Assembly (NCBI RefSeq): GCF_030269925.1
Contig: NC_085121.1
Span: 15,703,501 to 15,767,500, forward strand
Length of the DNA stretch: 64,000 nt
Direction: 5' to 3'
Origin: Bombyx mori
Lineage: Eukaryota > Arthropoda > Insecta > Lepidoptera > Bombycidae
Below, in pieces: positions 13,401 to 22,504 of the stretch. The notes below the pieces were generated by a model. The model made no database searches. It was not told the origin of the DNA and was given only the letters and a program-made list of their open reading frames with translations. A program made the translations under genes and the position numbers. Within the stretch, counting starts at the first letter, position 1; every line of letters begins with the position of its first letter.

Positions 13401-14139
13401 AACCTTAATTTAAGGTGTGTCAGTCTTTAGTGTCAACAATGTTAACCAACCGGTTTCCAGTTTTTGACTATTCTTTGTATTATTATCTGCTAGCATGCAA
13501 ATTTTTTGAGTTACAGAATTAACTTAATATTAAATAATTATGCCATAAAATTATGACATACTTTTCACATTTATTTTTAATGATGTAGAAAATTAATTTA
13601 TGATTATTAAGTCAATCTATTTGATATCACCATCAAAGAGTTGAATTTTCTTAATACTAACTTGGGCATTTCCTCTTCAGCTCCTTTGAATTCTTTGCTG
13701 TTGTTCTCTCGCTCCATCTTGACATGAGTCCATTTTGCAAAATCTACATTCAATGTGGCATTGAACCTCATAACATGATACTTCTTCTTTACATTCTTTG
13801 GCACTCTTATTTTATACTCCTGTACTGTGGCGGCCGGTGTCTGAGAAATTAATTTATTATATCTGTGAAATCGTAACTATTGTTTAAATGATTACGATAC
13901 CATTCTATGTATGATTTGGTAAAATTTATCAAATTTGGTTATATTATCCTTTTATGTACCTACTTACTTCAGTAAGAACACATATTCTTGCATATTAATT
14001 TAATATTATTTTGAACCTCACAATTTGTTGATTGTTTTAAGTTCTTAAACGAAAAAGGTGAAATATCGTATCACGATATTTCACCTTTTTCGTTTAAGAA
14101 CGAATAATATCTTACCGTACTACTTCCAGGTGTAGACAT
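1225..14139 (-). CDS. TfIIFalpha: Transcription initiation factor IIF subunit alpha (RAP74), complete, 13 exons
   Basis: Large subunit of TFIIF, which binds RNA polymerase II and helps initiation and early elongation in the nucleus. Coding exons in transcription order: 14139-14116, 13840-13662, 13252-13118, 12753-12652, 12453-12385, 11570-11425, 10848-10723, 9516-9408, 9154-9089, 7585-7440, 5481-5365, 4536-4401 and 1426-1225. Every junction has GT/AG and matching phase; the total is 518 codons, close to the 517 of human GTF2F1. Residues about 9-170 form the dimerisation domain (RVPKNVKKKYHVMRFNA, EEARRKKFGI, EDQPWILKVGGKTGKKFKGI, LSAEEAEQEFGRRNKVMNFF). Residues 170-450 are acidic and lysine-rich. 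The last 66 residues are the winged helix ending in MYLSIK. The start is the only ATG in frame before exon 2. The first-intron donor and all conserved blocks look intact. Assignment is from family memory, without a database search; the exact boundaries of the low-complexity exons are the least certain. Confidence 0.95.
1620..1755 (+). repeat. Dispersed repeat, copy 1 of a pair
   Basis: A block of about 125 bp (ATACCAAATTTCGAGTTAATCC onward, ending CTAATAAAAGCGTATTAA) is almost identical to 61855-61980. The AT-rich stretch on its left shares AAAACACGCTTTTATAG in inverted form with 61750-61790. Class not recognised. Confidence 0.65.
2045..3217 (+). mobile_element. 5'-truncated non-LTR retrotransposon with reverse transcriptase remnant
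   Basis: Two overlapping frames (2074-2685 and 2667-3032) together make the C-terminal half of a LINE reverse transcriptase. The palm motif FADD is at 2170-2182, followed by LNADKTKMIIIHS, a KYLGVKID block, and a thumb/C-terminal region. A frameshift near 2665 breaks it. A 3' UTR of about 150 bp ends in a CATA microsatellite (3188-3217), a usual LINE tail. The clade is not certain (CR1/jockey group likely). It lies in the last TFIIF alpha intron, opposite to the gene. Confidence 0.8.
3841..4044 (+). mobile_element. Non-autonomous Helitron
   Basis: Begins TCTATACTAATATTATAAAG, carries a GTTT run and ends GGGCGGGTCGCTAG, with host A before and T after. These are the TC...CTRR ends and A/T target of Helitrons. 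The empty site is visible at 8993/8994 in the sister repeat. Confidence 0.85.
4075..4338 (+). mobile_element. tRNA-derived SINE (not Bm1)
   Basis: The head has pol III box-like sequences (box A region TGGTGTAGTGGTAAGTG, box B GGTTCGAAATCC). An AT-rich body follows, then a tail of TTTA repeats. AAAGG flanks both sides. It is absent from the sister repeat at about 9021-9030. It is not a tRNA gene, since it does not fold to a full cloverleaf. Confidence 0.65.
4401..4536 (-). CDS. TfIIFalpha: TFIIF alpha exon 12: GC-rich poly-alanine/glycine linker
   Basis: About 45 codons of very high GC in an otherwise AT-rich locus. They give a Gly/Ala stretch, a poly-alanine run broken by one Val, then SKRPKLDAS, a basic patch like the one that precedes the winged helix in animal RAP74. 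The GCG/GCC runs are prone to length change. The donor GTTAGT is weak but the phase fits the last exon. Confidence 0.85.
4630..4830 (+). repeat. Oligo(A)-tail retroposon family, copy in + orientation
   Basis: Contains the family core (ACTGAGTTTCTCGCCGGATC, TCTTCTCAGTGGGTC, GAGCTCACCTACCC). It overlaps the upstream (acceptor) side of exon 12 of TFIIF alpha. A second copy in the other orientation follows at 4985-5170. Confidence 0.75.
4985..5170 (-). repeat. Oligo(A)-tail retroposon family, fragment
   Basis: Shows GCAGAATCTACCAGCGGATC and GAGAAACTCAGAGGGCTGTG, the complement of the family core. It forms an inverted pair with the 4630-4830 copy. Confidence 0.75.
5600..6164 (+). mobile_element. 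Degenerate Helitron, family with the CACGTGTTGCTGAGG block, copy 1
   Basis: Shares long blocks with 46700-47282 and 53044-53488 (GTTTGTCCGCGATG, GTCTGACATTA, CATAGATGGCGCTGTGTTAA, CACCACGTGTTGCTGAGGC). The 3' end GAGTCTGTTAGT corresponds to CTAGT in the other two. The 5' end is poorly defined. Confidence 0.65.
6193..7312 (+). mobile_element. DNA transposon remnant with 17-bp terminal inverted repeats
   Basis: The ends are ACAAAGGGGAATGCCCA at 6193 and TGGGCATTCCCCTTTGT at 7296-7312, perfect complements. The similarity extends inward (GGGCCCAAG / AGGCCCAAAG). No transposase frame is visible in the roughly 1.1 kb interior. A Bm1 fragment lies inside it. Confidence 0.75.
6892..6985 (-). repeat. 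Bm1 SINE, 3' fragment
   Basis: Oligo(T), then TTGCTTAGATGGGTGGACGA and the complement of the Bm1 3' portion, ending after about 90 bp. Confidence 0.8.
7746..8112 (+). mobile_element. MITE with about 38-bp terminal inverted repeats, copy 1
   Basis: The left end ATAAGCCGCGCCAATA.AGAAACGAATCGAAAATGGCG is mirrored by the right end CGCCATTTTCGATTCG.TCTTTATTGGCGCGACTTAT. There is no open frame. The same element, in the opposite orientation, lies at 22034-22336. Confidence 0.8.
8700..9058 (+). repeat. Interspersed element copy 2 (uninterrupted)
   Basis: Sister of 3487-4378 without the Helitron and SINE insertions. It ends about 30 bp from the exon 9 donor of TFIIF alpha. Confidence 0.75.
9408..9516 (-). 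CDS. TfIIFalpha: TFIIF alpha exon 8: nuclear-localisation-like basic patch plus acidic tract
   Basis: Reads GPPPKKKRKVNDEAFEESDD and then an acidic run. PKKKRKV is a classical monopartite nuclear import signal, here at about residue 263. It lies in the charged central region of RAP74, which is poorly conserved between animals. Confidence 0.85.
9560..9720 (+). repeat. Dispersed repeat, copy 1 of a pair
   Basis: Similar to 21620-21740: GCGCATCACTATGCCCGTCCATAAGGCTCGT corresponds to CGCACATCACTATACCTCTCCATAAGACTTGT, and both have TTTATGACCC about 60 bp further on. Class unknown. Confidence 0.5.
10922..11175 (+). repeat. Bm1 SINE, nearly full body
   Basis: Runs from CTGGTGGTAGGACCTCTCGT to AAGCAATAAAAAATAAATAA. 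It lies in the TFIIF alpha intron between exons 6 and 7. A short inverted piece of the same family (AGGTCCTACCACCAG) is at 11226-11240. Confidence 0.9.
12118..12365 (+). repeat. Bm1 SINE, full body
   Basis: Starts CTGGTGGTAGGACCTCTTGTG and ends CATCTAAGCAAATAAAAAA. Its tail stops about 20 bp from the exon 5 donor of TFIIF alpha (12385). Confidence 0.9.
14041..14101. repeat. Perfect 29-bp inverted repeat with a 3-nt loop
   Basis: The left arm 14041-14069 (GTTCTTAAACGAAAAAGGTG...) and the right arm 14073-14101 are exact complements; the loop is ATC. On the minus strand it begins 10 nt after the first 5' splice site of TFIIF alpha. Confidence 0.95.
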
Positions 14140-15117
14140 TTTTTACACTTATATCTATAATATCAAGATTAATGACGGTATATAAATTTATCAAATGACA
14201 ATAGTCCTCGATATCATGATCTCACTAACGTACACGTTAAATTTCTTCAAATCAAATAATTTATTACGTTACAGTTTACTCTTTGATTAAAAATATTGTA
14301 ATCAATTAAAACAATGCTAATCGCAAACTGTGCTGGCAAAATGAAAATTCTGTCAAATTAATGTCAAAAGTCAAAATTTCATCAAGCACAGAGCACATTT
14401 CAGTCTGTCAATGAATTTATGATCATAAGTATCAAGTCATATATGACTAAATAATATTATCATTTAACTATGCTCATGACTTCTATTATTTTAATAAACA
14501 TGCAATAGTCATTAGGATTTAAAACATTTTTTTCATACGTGACGAAAAAGCAATCTTATCAAATGTTTACAGCAGCTTAGCATATTGTCGTCCAGCATTA
14601 GAAATTACCCACAAGGTTAGTCACCTCCTCTTTGCGTCGATAATCCACAACAATGAGGGTCATGGCGTCCCATAATAATTTCGCTTGGACTATCCTGCGC
14701 CAACATTGCCTATCCTTGACTTTCCGGAGGGCATCGTGGACTGAGGTGTTGAGAGTAGAGGCAGCTAGTGCAATCATAGCATTGGACTTCTGCTTCTGAA
14801 CCTTCTTCCGCATACTTTGCCTGTTACCAGCAATTATTCTAAATTGTCATCTTCTTTCTGACAATGTGTCCAAAGAACTCAAAATTTGAACGGAATCTTG
14901 AACTCAGTAAGAATGTATTTGTAGGATCAAATGTTCTATCAAGCCCTTCCATCCTAAAAGTTATAATCATAAAACAGATATGGCTTTGATTATTTTGGCT
15001 GTATTCCCATTGCCAATGAAAAAAGAAAAAAAAAACTGTTTACAATAATAATCACAATACTTAAAAATCTGTTTCATAAAATATTTAGAAATTTAAGTTA
15101 ATTTATTTTTCATTAAA
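14140..15117. promoter_or_regulatory. Divergent intergenic region: promoters of TFIIF alpha and KLHDC4
   Basis: About 980 bp between the two start codons, which point away from each other, so both promoters must lie here unless there are distant 5' UTR exons. I see no clear TATA box that can be tied to a start. An internal open frame (14598-14813, minus) looks like a retroelement remnant. Confidence 0.6.
14598..14813 (-). mobile_element. Possible C-terminal remnant of a non-LTR retrotransposon
   Basis: A 71-codon frame with DALRKVKDRQCWRRIVQAK, like the basic DRxxWRxxV motif at the end of RTE/jockey-type polyproteins. It resembles the clearer remnants at 19074-19435 and 57546-57785 in this motif only. 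It could be chance. Confidence 0.35.
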
Positions 15118-15228
15118 ATGGGTAAAAAGAAAAATAAGAATAAAGTTAGTGGCGCTGTTAAAACCGCAGCAAAAACTGAAAAAAAGCTAGCTAGCAAATT
15201 AAAAAAAGAACTCGCAAATCTTGGTGAG
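15118..15228 (+). CDS. KLHDC4: KLHDC4 exon 1: lysine-rich N-terminus
   Basis: Codes 37 residues, MGKKKNKNKVSGAVKTAAKT and onward, ending NLGE. The ATG has A at -3 and G at +4. The donor GAG|GTTAGA is preferred because it joins in phase to EDIAKVIAEIEREE of exon 2; an upstream GTGAGG donor would shift the frame. Confidence 0.88.
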
Positions 15229-18200
15229 GTTAGACCATGCCTTTTCGCACTATTTATTAGAAACTCTCAAAAAGTTACCTGAAATTACGCCCTAATGGAT
15301 CTAATATAGTAGTATAAACTTAAATGTTATTGAAACTAACTTACTAAAATTATTTAAATGGGTAAATTTTGTAAAAGTCATGAAAAACATAAAATTAAAT
15401 AATTCGAAATAATTTATATTTTTATGATTTAATCTAGCTTTAATTATTTGGAGATAATATAATAACAAAAACTACTTCTATGATATGACGTAAATGATAA
15501 TAAAAGTCATTTTGTCACTAAACTAAAGCTGAAGAAAGAGCAAGTAAAATTTTAATAGAAGTTTTGTATTATGTATATTTCAGGAAGATATAGCTAAAGT
15601 GATAGCTGAGATAGAACGGGAGGAAGCTAAACGATATGCTGCATCAGAGAAGGTCCTCGAAAAGCCACCATCCTCCAGAGCGTACGCAACGCTCACCCCA
15701 CATCCAATCAATAATGAGCTTGTGCTGTTTGGTGGAGAATACCACAACGGACAAAAGGTATCAATTTCATTTTTAGAGATATTACAATATTAGGTAAAGT
15801 ATCATGATGGATAAAGAAAATACATAAATTGGTGTATCTGTAATTTTATAGTCCATCCAGTGTTAAGTTATTACTGAATTTAGACATTACAACATGAATA
15901 GCATTACTAACTGAGACATCAAGTTGAATTACTTCTTTAACCCTTAAAACTGGAATGCATACTTTGTGGCAGAAATAGGTATAGAATGATGATGAGTGAT
16001 TTTGATAGAAGAATATACATACATAAATGTGCCTAATTGCTATCACTTTTACAGAATACATTGTGTGCTTTCATGACTTGATACTAACATACAGTCTATC
16101 AAGAATAAATCTATACATCCACTTTGTAAGGAACTATCTCAATTCACAAGAAGTATTTAATAAATCACATAATTTTCGGTCAAGTAACAAAACCGTCAAA
16201 ATTGACTAATTTGAATAGTAAATACTGTAGGAAAAGTTTTTAAAACAATTATTCTATTTTTGAACACCTGAAGAATTTGCAGGTACTTTCTCTTTTAAAT
16301 GGTTCCATGGCCTACTGCAAACTTTTTCTATTCTATTGGGAATATGGTGAAAGTGTCATATATATTTTTTTTCCTACCTACGCTGATAGCCTTGAGAGGC
16401 TATATCAGCATCGCCTTAACTATTAGGTGAGCTCACGGGGCTCAAACCTGATGACGTTGCTAACACGAACCCTAGCAAGAGCCGTGCTTCGCAGAATCTA
16501 CCACCGAATCGGAAACGCGACCCACTGAGAAGATCCAGCGAGAAACTCAGTGGGCTGTGTCTGAGAGTTAATTTACTCGTCGAGCCCTTCGTCGCAAGCG
16601 ACGGGTTCGATGAGAACGATGACCGGAAAGTGTCATAATTGAGTCATGTCACTATACATAATATCTGTATTTGTACTGCTTGTTAAATAATTTTATGTTG
16701 CATTTCAGACAGAAACATACAACGATTTATTTATATATAACACAGTGAGTAATGTTTGGAGGCAACTGAAAGCACCCGGTGCCCCGCCTCCGCGTAGTGC
16801 CCATCAAGCTGTCTCCACCCCTGCTAACAAGTAAGTATTATATCACCATAAAATATCAGACATAAGTTCTTCTAAAACATTCTTTCATTTAGTTTGTCAT
16901 TCATTTCAATTTTATAGGATGCTGATTTTCCAAAATATTTGAGTTTTGTAGGTTATGATTGTGAACAGTGATTGTAATAAATATCCTTCTATATTTAGTT
17001 CAGTTTAAATGCTTGCTTGTAAAAACAAAATATGTTCCGATAAGTTGATGGATGATCTCCATTATTCTCAGAGGTGAGCTTTGGATATTTGGAGGAGAAT
17101 TCACGAGTCCATCAGAAACACAATTTTATCATTATAAAGATTTGTGGTGCTTCTCATTTGTTGAGAGAAAATGGGAAAAGGTAAGTAAGAATTTTTACAT
17201 TCTTATTTCATTGAAAGTAGATGCATCTGCAATTCCATGGCTTCTGTGTTGGTTACCTAGGAGATCACAAGTCGTATGCTACCCAGTTCACCTTGGGACT
17301 AAGGGGACTTACACTTGCATTGTACGCCCATTCACGTAATCCACGACAAGCTAATGTTTTGTTTTGGTTGTTTAAAGTTAAAATGTGACCAGCAGTGTGC
17401 TAAAAAAAATGCCTTTGACCTTCTGTAATTTAATTGCTTTACAAAATTCTATTTTGCATAGTACAATTACATTATACAAAGTAAAATTTAAATATGTATT
17501 TCTTTTATGATTTTTGTTTTTGTTTTTAGCAGAGAGTTTAAGTTTGTTTTAAGTTTAATTCAAAGACATGTGACATTCAATATTATTCTATTTTGCAGTA
17601 CAAAATAAAATTTAAATATTTCTTTTTTTTATTTTTGTTTTTGTTTTTGGCAGAGATACATCTTATGTTGGTTTTCAAATTTAATTCAAAGACATATGAG
17701 AAAGACGCATTCAATATTTTATGAATTACTTAACAAATATACTAAGGACTATTACTTGCAATTTGCAGGTGGTAGCACCCAATGGTCCTTCACCTCGCTC
17801 AGGGCACAGGATGGCGCTTCTGAGTCGAAAGTTATATGTCTTCGGAGGATATTGCGATGACGGACGGGACTGTCGCTATTTCGATGATCTGTACACCTTC
17901 TGCCTGGACACGAGGACCTGGAGTAAAGTGACTGTGAGTGGCCGAGGACCCAGCCCGAGATCGGCCTGTGTTATGCTACCTTGCGGGAATGATTCGGTGA
18001 GTGCTATGAGCTAAAACACGAGTGTGTCAATAACAATCTCGAACTGTTTTTGAGACTCAAGGTCGCGACGCCAGCGACAGTGCGTCGAGAATGCACAACA
18101 ATGTCGCGATCAATGCGACAACGACAATGTCGGGCAACTCACAACTCACGTTCGCGACGGCAGCGACAATTTTTCACAAAAACGCATCCGGACCAAATGG

Positions 18201-21200
18201 TGTTGCAATCGGAACTGTTTTGAATGAAATTAGTCTTTGAATTGATTGTAGTAGCAGTAAATTATTGATGGAAGCTCAAACATGGTTTTCTTTTGAGCAT
18301 CGATCAATCAAGACGTCAAGATTTAGATCCATTTAATGTTTTCACGTATGTTTTGTAGTTACTGGTGGTAGGACCTCTTGTGATTACTGGTGGTAGGATC
18401 TCTTGTGAGTCCGCGTGGGTAGGTACCACTGCTTTACCTATTTCTGCCGTAAAGCAGTAATGCGTTTCGGTCTGAAGGGTAGGGCAGCCGTTGTAACTAT
18501 ACTGAGATCTTAGAACTTATATGTCAAGGTGGGTGGCGCATTTATGTTGTAGATGTCTATGGGCTCCAGTAACCACTTAACACCAGATGCCTGTGAGCTC
18601 GTCCACCCATCTAAGCAACAAAAAAAAATTGGCATACAGAAAAAAAGCTGTTTATAATAATAATTATAAAAAAATCCCTCTAGTTATTGGTGTACGGAGG
18701 TTTCTCCAGAGTCCGAGACGGTAAGACGGAGCGCGCCTGTACGCACGGCGACATGTTCCGTCTCAGCACGAAGCAGGGGGGAGCCCTAACGTGGCGCTCC
18801 GTGTCCGTCAGCGGAGCCCCGCCGCCCCGGGCCGGAGTCGCGGGTGCTGCTAACGTCGTGGCTGATAGGGCTTATGTTTTCGGCGGAGTCAGTGTAAGTG
18901 GTTCTACTACAAATATCTATAAAATGTGTTGGGTAGCATGTGAGTTGCATGGATTGCTTACAGAATATAATTTAGACTTCTGAATTCATGTCTCGAACTT
19001 ATGTGGCGTCTTTTCTGACATAATAAATACGGTATACTGAAGGTGAGGTGTCTCTAAATGGACATTGCGACTCTGGACGGATGTTGCGAATTCCATAGAC
19101 AGCACGTCGGACCAACCTGTCCATTCTGAAGGAGCTCGGTATTGCCATAAGGCTGTCTGCTATCTGCTTCCAACGTATACTCGCGTACTTCGGCCGCATC
19201 GCTCGTAGAGGCCCCGATAACTTGGAAAAGCTGATGGTAGTTGGTCAGGAAGACGGGAGAAGATCACGCAGACGCTCACCTACCCGCTGGTCTGATCTGG
19301 TTAAGACGCTCACCGGCCTGCCAATAACCGAGGCTATAAAGACTGCTGCGGACAGGAAGACGTGGGAAAGCACTGTGTATGGAGTGGTCCACATTTCAGA
19401 TTAGATACGACCTTCAGAAATGAAGAGACCGACTCAGAAGAAGAAGAAATGGACATTGTCACCACTTAGCTCACTGCTTGCTATAAAGAATTTAAATTTC
19501 AGGACGTGGAAGAAACCGATGAAGAGCTCCGTGGGGAGATGAGCGACGACCTCTTATTGCTGGAGCTGGATACCGCGCGATGGCATCACGTCACCCTTAA
19601 GACTGAACGGCAGACCAGGCGGGACACTGAAGACCCTGGGAGCGTGGACATGGAGGAAGGTGAACAGAAGGAAGCTATGACAGGTTAGTAGCAGTAATCG
19701 AATACCTGGCAACAACTTGTCTCCGATAGAGATATCCTCACTGCCTAATGTTAAGTAGTTACATGAACCTTGGACTATGTCCACCTCAGGGTTTTTTTTA
19801 TTGCTTAGATGGGTGGACGAGCTCACAGCCCACCTGGTGTTAAGCGGTTACTGGAGCCCATAGACATCTACAACGTAAATGTACCATCTATCTTGAGATA
19901 TAAGTTCTAAGATCTCAAGTATAGTTACAACGGCTGCCCCACCCTTGAAACCGAAATGCATTACTGCTTCACGGCAGGAATAGACAGGGTGGTGGTACCT
20001 ACCCGTGCGAACTCACAAGATGTCTTACCGCCAGTAATAACGCAAATTATAATTTGGGGATTTTATTTTTATTACACGATGTTATTCCTTCACCGTGGAA
20101 GTAAATCGTGAACATTTGCTGAGTACGTATTTCAGAAGAAAAACGCCTGAGGGACTCGAACACCGGTGCATCACTCAACACGAATGCACCGGACGTCATA
20201 TCATTTAGGCTACGACGGCTTCAAATACAATTATCGATTCGCAGTAGTCACAGATGAGGTGTTCACGATGAAGTTGGGTGGTGCTGCTCCGACCCCCAAC
20301 ACTCTCCCCCATTCTGCCGCGAACGAGGAGTCTCCCCCCCGCAGCGGTCCCGGCCCGAGGATGTCGGCCATGCTGGTGGTGCACCGCTCCGTCCTCTATG
20401 TCTACGGAGGAGTTCTGGAGAAAGACGAGAAACAGTTCTATTTGGGAGACATGTATAGTTTAGGTAAGATAATTATTTTTCATTGATCATCCTACCTCTA
20501 GATTCAAGTTATCCAAAAATGTAATAAACGTCATTTATATCAATTCATTTTGTGCAAAGTGTAATTTTCTAAATGTTGTTTAAAACAATTTACTTTATCA
20601 GATAACAAATATGAAACTAATAACGAAACAATGAGCTCTTAAATCTACCAGTATATGTATATTATAGAAAAAGACTTTTCGCTGGTTTAATCACTGTCAT
20701 AGACATAAGCAATGCTGGCGGCACAGTCAAGTCACTGCCTATCGAAAAAGCTTAAATAAGTACTTGTCGCTGTCTAAGCCAGAATACTTGATGTTAGAGA
20801 TATTTTGAACAAATTGGCACCACCATAAATCTTTATATAAAACAGTTACAATTTCAATCTTAAGTTTGAATGTAATGTTAACAGCAGTCACATAATGTAG
20901 GGCAGGGGTGGCCAACTTGATTAAAATCAAGATCAACTGTTTACTGACCAAACACTCTACGATCTACGAATGAGATTTCTTGAAATTTAATGAAACCATG
21001 TAGTTCAGTATACAGATAAATGGTATACATATTTTCTTATATTAAAAAGGTTAAAGGGAACTATTGTATGGAAGAGAGGATAAATAATGTGACGTAATGT
21101 TCATTTACAAATCAAGATGAAGATGATGCGTGCAGCAATTGGTGATTAAGTTGCGCAGGCTGTTCTATGTATTTATATTTTTTTGTCTTGCCACGATCGA

Positions 21201-22504
21201 CTGCACTAGTAGCTACAATCGACCGGTTGATCGCGATCTACCGGTTGGCCATACCAGATGTAGGGTATAGTCGGCGCATTTTAAACTGAGTCGTCGGGCA
21301 ATAAATGTCACTGACAGTAGGAATGTGCACGCAATCCTGTTTTCGATACTTAGCTACCTGCGGACGCGGAGTCGATGCGTCATTGTGACCTAGCACTCTG
21401 ACTCTTGATTGGTCGTTGCAAGTAAAGATTTTTGAAGAACTAAGAAATATAGGGATATTAGAAAGGACAAAAACGGCCACAGGGCCGTTTTCAGGGCCAC
21501 AGTACGATCTATACAGCTTCTCTATGATTACGTCCAAACAAACATTTTATCTTACAAATTAAAAACTTTTATTTTCAGATAGCGAAAATTATTCCTATTA
21601 ATGCTTAATATAATTTAGGATATCGATCGTACCTATCTCGTTATCGATATGCATCTCTACAATTCTTACGCACATCACTATACCTCTCCATAAGACTTGT
21701 AAGTGCGAGCGAGACAGATATTATTTATGACCCGAAGCCTCAGTTCATAATGCGTCGACTAGTGAATAGTGAGCCCCTATCTATTCATCAACACCAATAG
21801 TTCTGTGGGTATATATGCATCTGTTTCTTACACTATATTAAATTGAAGTTATGGTATGATCTACACCACAAAGAAATCTAGGTTTTTCTTAGTCCACATA
21901 TGGACAGAATTCTAAATCGAGTTCCTCACTTAAGGTACAAATAAGCCTATAAATATTGCAATTTTGATTTCATTCGAGAACTCGTAATACCGCTTGTTCT
22001 ACAGACAATGGCTTGATCGGTTGTGTTTGTAAGTATAAGCCGCGCCAATAAAGAAACGAATCGAAAATGGCGTCTATGTACCTGCACTGACAGATGATAG
22101 GGTCAACAAATAAAAAGAAAGATAAAAAGAAAAAGATACGAAATAACGAACAAATGCAACAAATAACAACAGAATTTGAGAGATAACAGAGCGCGTCGAT
22201 ACAGTGTGAGAACAAAGTCAAAACTGATCATTTTTTTTGCATGCAGTACGCGCCGTGTGCGACTAAAGATAGCAATAGTTTAGAGTGAGAGCGCATGCGC
22301 CAATTTAGATTCGTTTCTTTATTGGCGCGGCTTATGACTGAGAGATTTTTGTTCATAAAAACCATGTTGTTGACAGATCTACACAAATTGAACGAATGGA
22401 AAACTATGATACGACAGCCCGCGTTGCCGGATTGGCTCGGATCTGATTCGGAATCTGAATCGGACGGATCGGATTCAGAGACCGAGAGCGATGAATCTGA
22501 TTGA
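15118..22504 (+). CDS. KLHDC4: Kelch domain-containing protein 4, complete, 9 exons
   Basis: Beta-propeller protein of the KLHDC4 family, whose molecular role is poorly known. Exons: 15118-15228, 15584-15757, 16709-16830, 17072-17180, 17769-17996, 18684-18893, 19503-19683, 20245-20463 and 22377-22504. All junctions are GT/AG with agreeing phase; the total is 493 codons (human 520). The start MGKKKNKNK has the family's lysine-rich head (TAAKTEKK). Six kelch repeats are seen: ELVLFGGEYHNGQK, LWIFGGEFTSP with QFYHYKDLW, LYVFGGYCDDGRD, LLVYGGF, AYVFGGV and LYVYGGVLEKDEK. The tail is LPDWLGSDSESESD followed by an acidic run, matching the acidic end of the family. Exon 8 has a tandem acceptor (GCAGTAG at 20241-20247); either site keeps the frame. 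A possible poly(A) signal AATAAA is at 22723. It is divergent from TFIIF alpha. Identity is from recalled family sequence. Confidence 0.94.
16360..16632 (-). repeat. Oligo(A)-tail retroposon family, long copy
   Basis: Oligo(T) with TCCTACCTACGCTGATAGCC at the left, then the complement of the core, ending ACGATGACCGG. It lies in KLHDC4 intron 2. Confidence 0.85.
18361..18630 (+). repeat. Bm1 SINE with duplicated 5' start
   Basis: The first 20-odd bases (ACTGGTGGTAGGACCTCTTG) occur twice in tandem, then the body runs to AAGCAACAAAAAAAA. It ends about 53 bp before KLHDC4 exon 6. Confidence 0.9.
19074..19435 (+). mobile_element. Non-LTR retrotransposon, C-terminal remnant
   Basis: The frame 19222-19404 and its upstream extension read RILAYFGRIARRG, then SPTRWSDLVKTLTG and AADRKTWE, the end of an RTE/CRE-like polyprotein. 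It is followed by a GAA-rich tail. It lies in KLHDC4 intron 6, in the same direction as the gene. Related to 57546-57785. Confidence 0.65.
19790..20225 (-). repeat. Bm1 SINE with tRNA-like head
   Basis: Oligo(T) and the complement of the Bm1 body (19796-20036), then about 60 bp of linker and the tRNA-like head (CGAACACCGGTGCATC... to TTAGGCTACGACGGC). On the + strand the head ends about 20 bp before the KLHDC4 exon 8 acceptor. Confidence 0.85.
20903..21257 (+). mobile_element. hAT-type MITE with perfect 8-bp target duplication
   Basis: The ends are CAGGGGTGGCCAACTTG and CGGTTGGCCATACCAG, near-complementary hAT-type termini. The flanking octamer ATGTAGGG is present on both sides (20895-20902 and 21258-21265). 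There is no coding capacity. It lies in KLHDC4 intron 8. Confidence 0.88.
21620..21740 (+). repeat. Dispersed repeat, copy 2 of a pair
   Basis: Counterpart of 9560-9720 (CACATCACTATACCTCTCCA and TTTATGACCCG). Confidence 0.5.
22034..22336 (-). mobile_element. MITE with about 38-bp terminal inverted repeats, copy 2 (inverted)
   Basis: The ends are ATAAGCCGCGCCAATAAAG and TTTATTGGCGCGGCTTAT. The interior is the reverse complement of 7746-8112 with differences. It stops about 40 bp before the acceptor of the last KLHDC4 exon. Confidence 0.8.
22377..22504 (+). CDS. KLHDC4: KLHDC4 last exon: acidic tail and stop
   Basis: Reads DLHKLNEWKTMIRQPALPDW, then a Ser/Asp/Glu-rich tail and TGA at 22502-22504. 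It is joined in phase to exon 8 (GDMYSLD). Confidence 0.92.

Noticed and set aside
19222..19404. Extra KLHDC4 exon
   Set aside because: Reads as the end of a non-LTR polyprotein with a GAA-rich tail; KLHDC4 exons 6 and 7 already join in phase around it.
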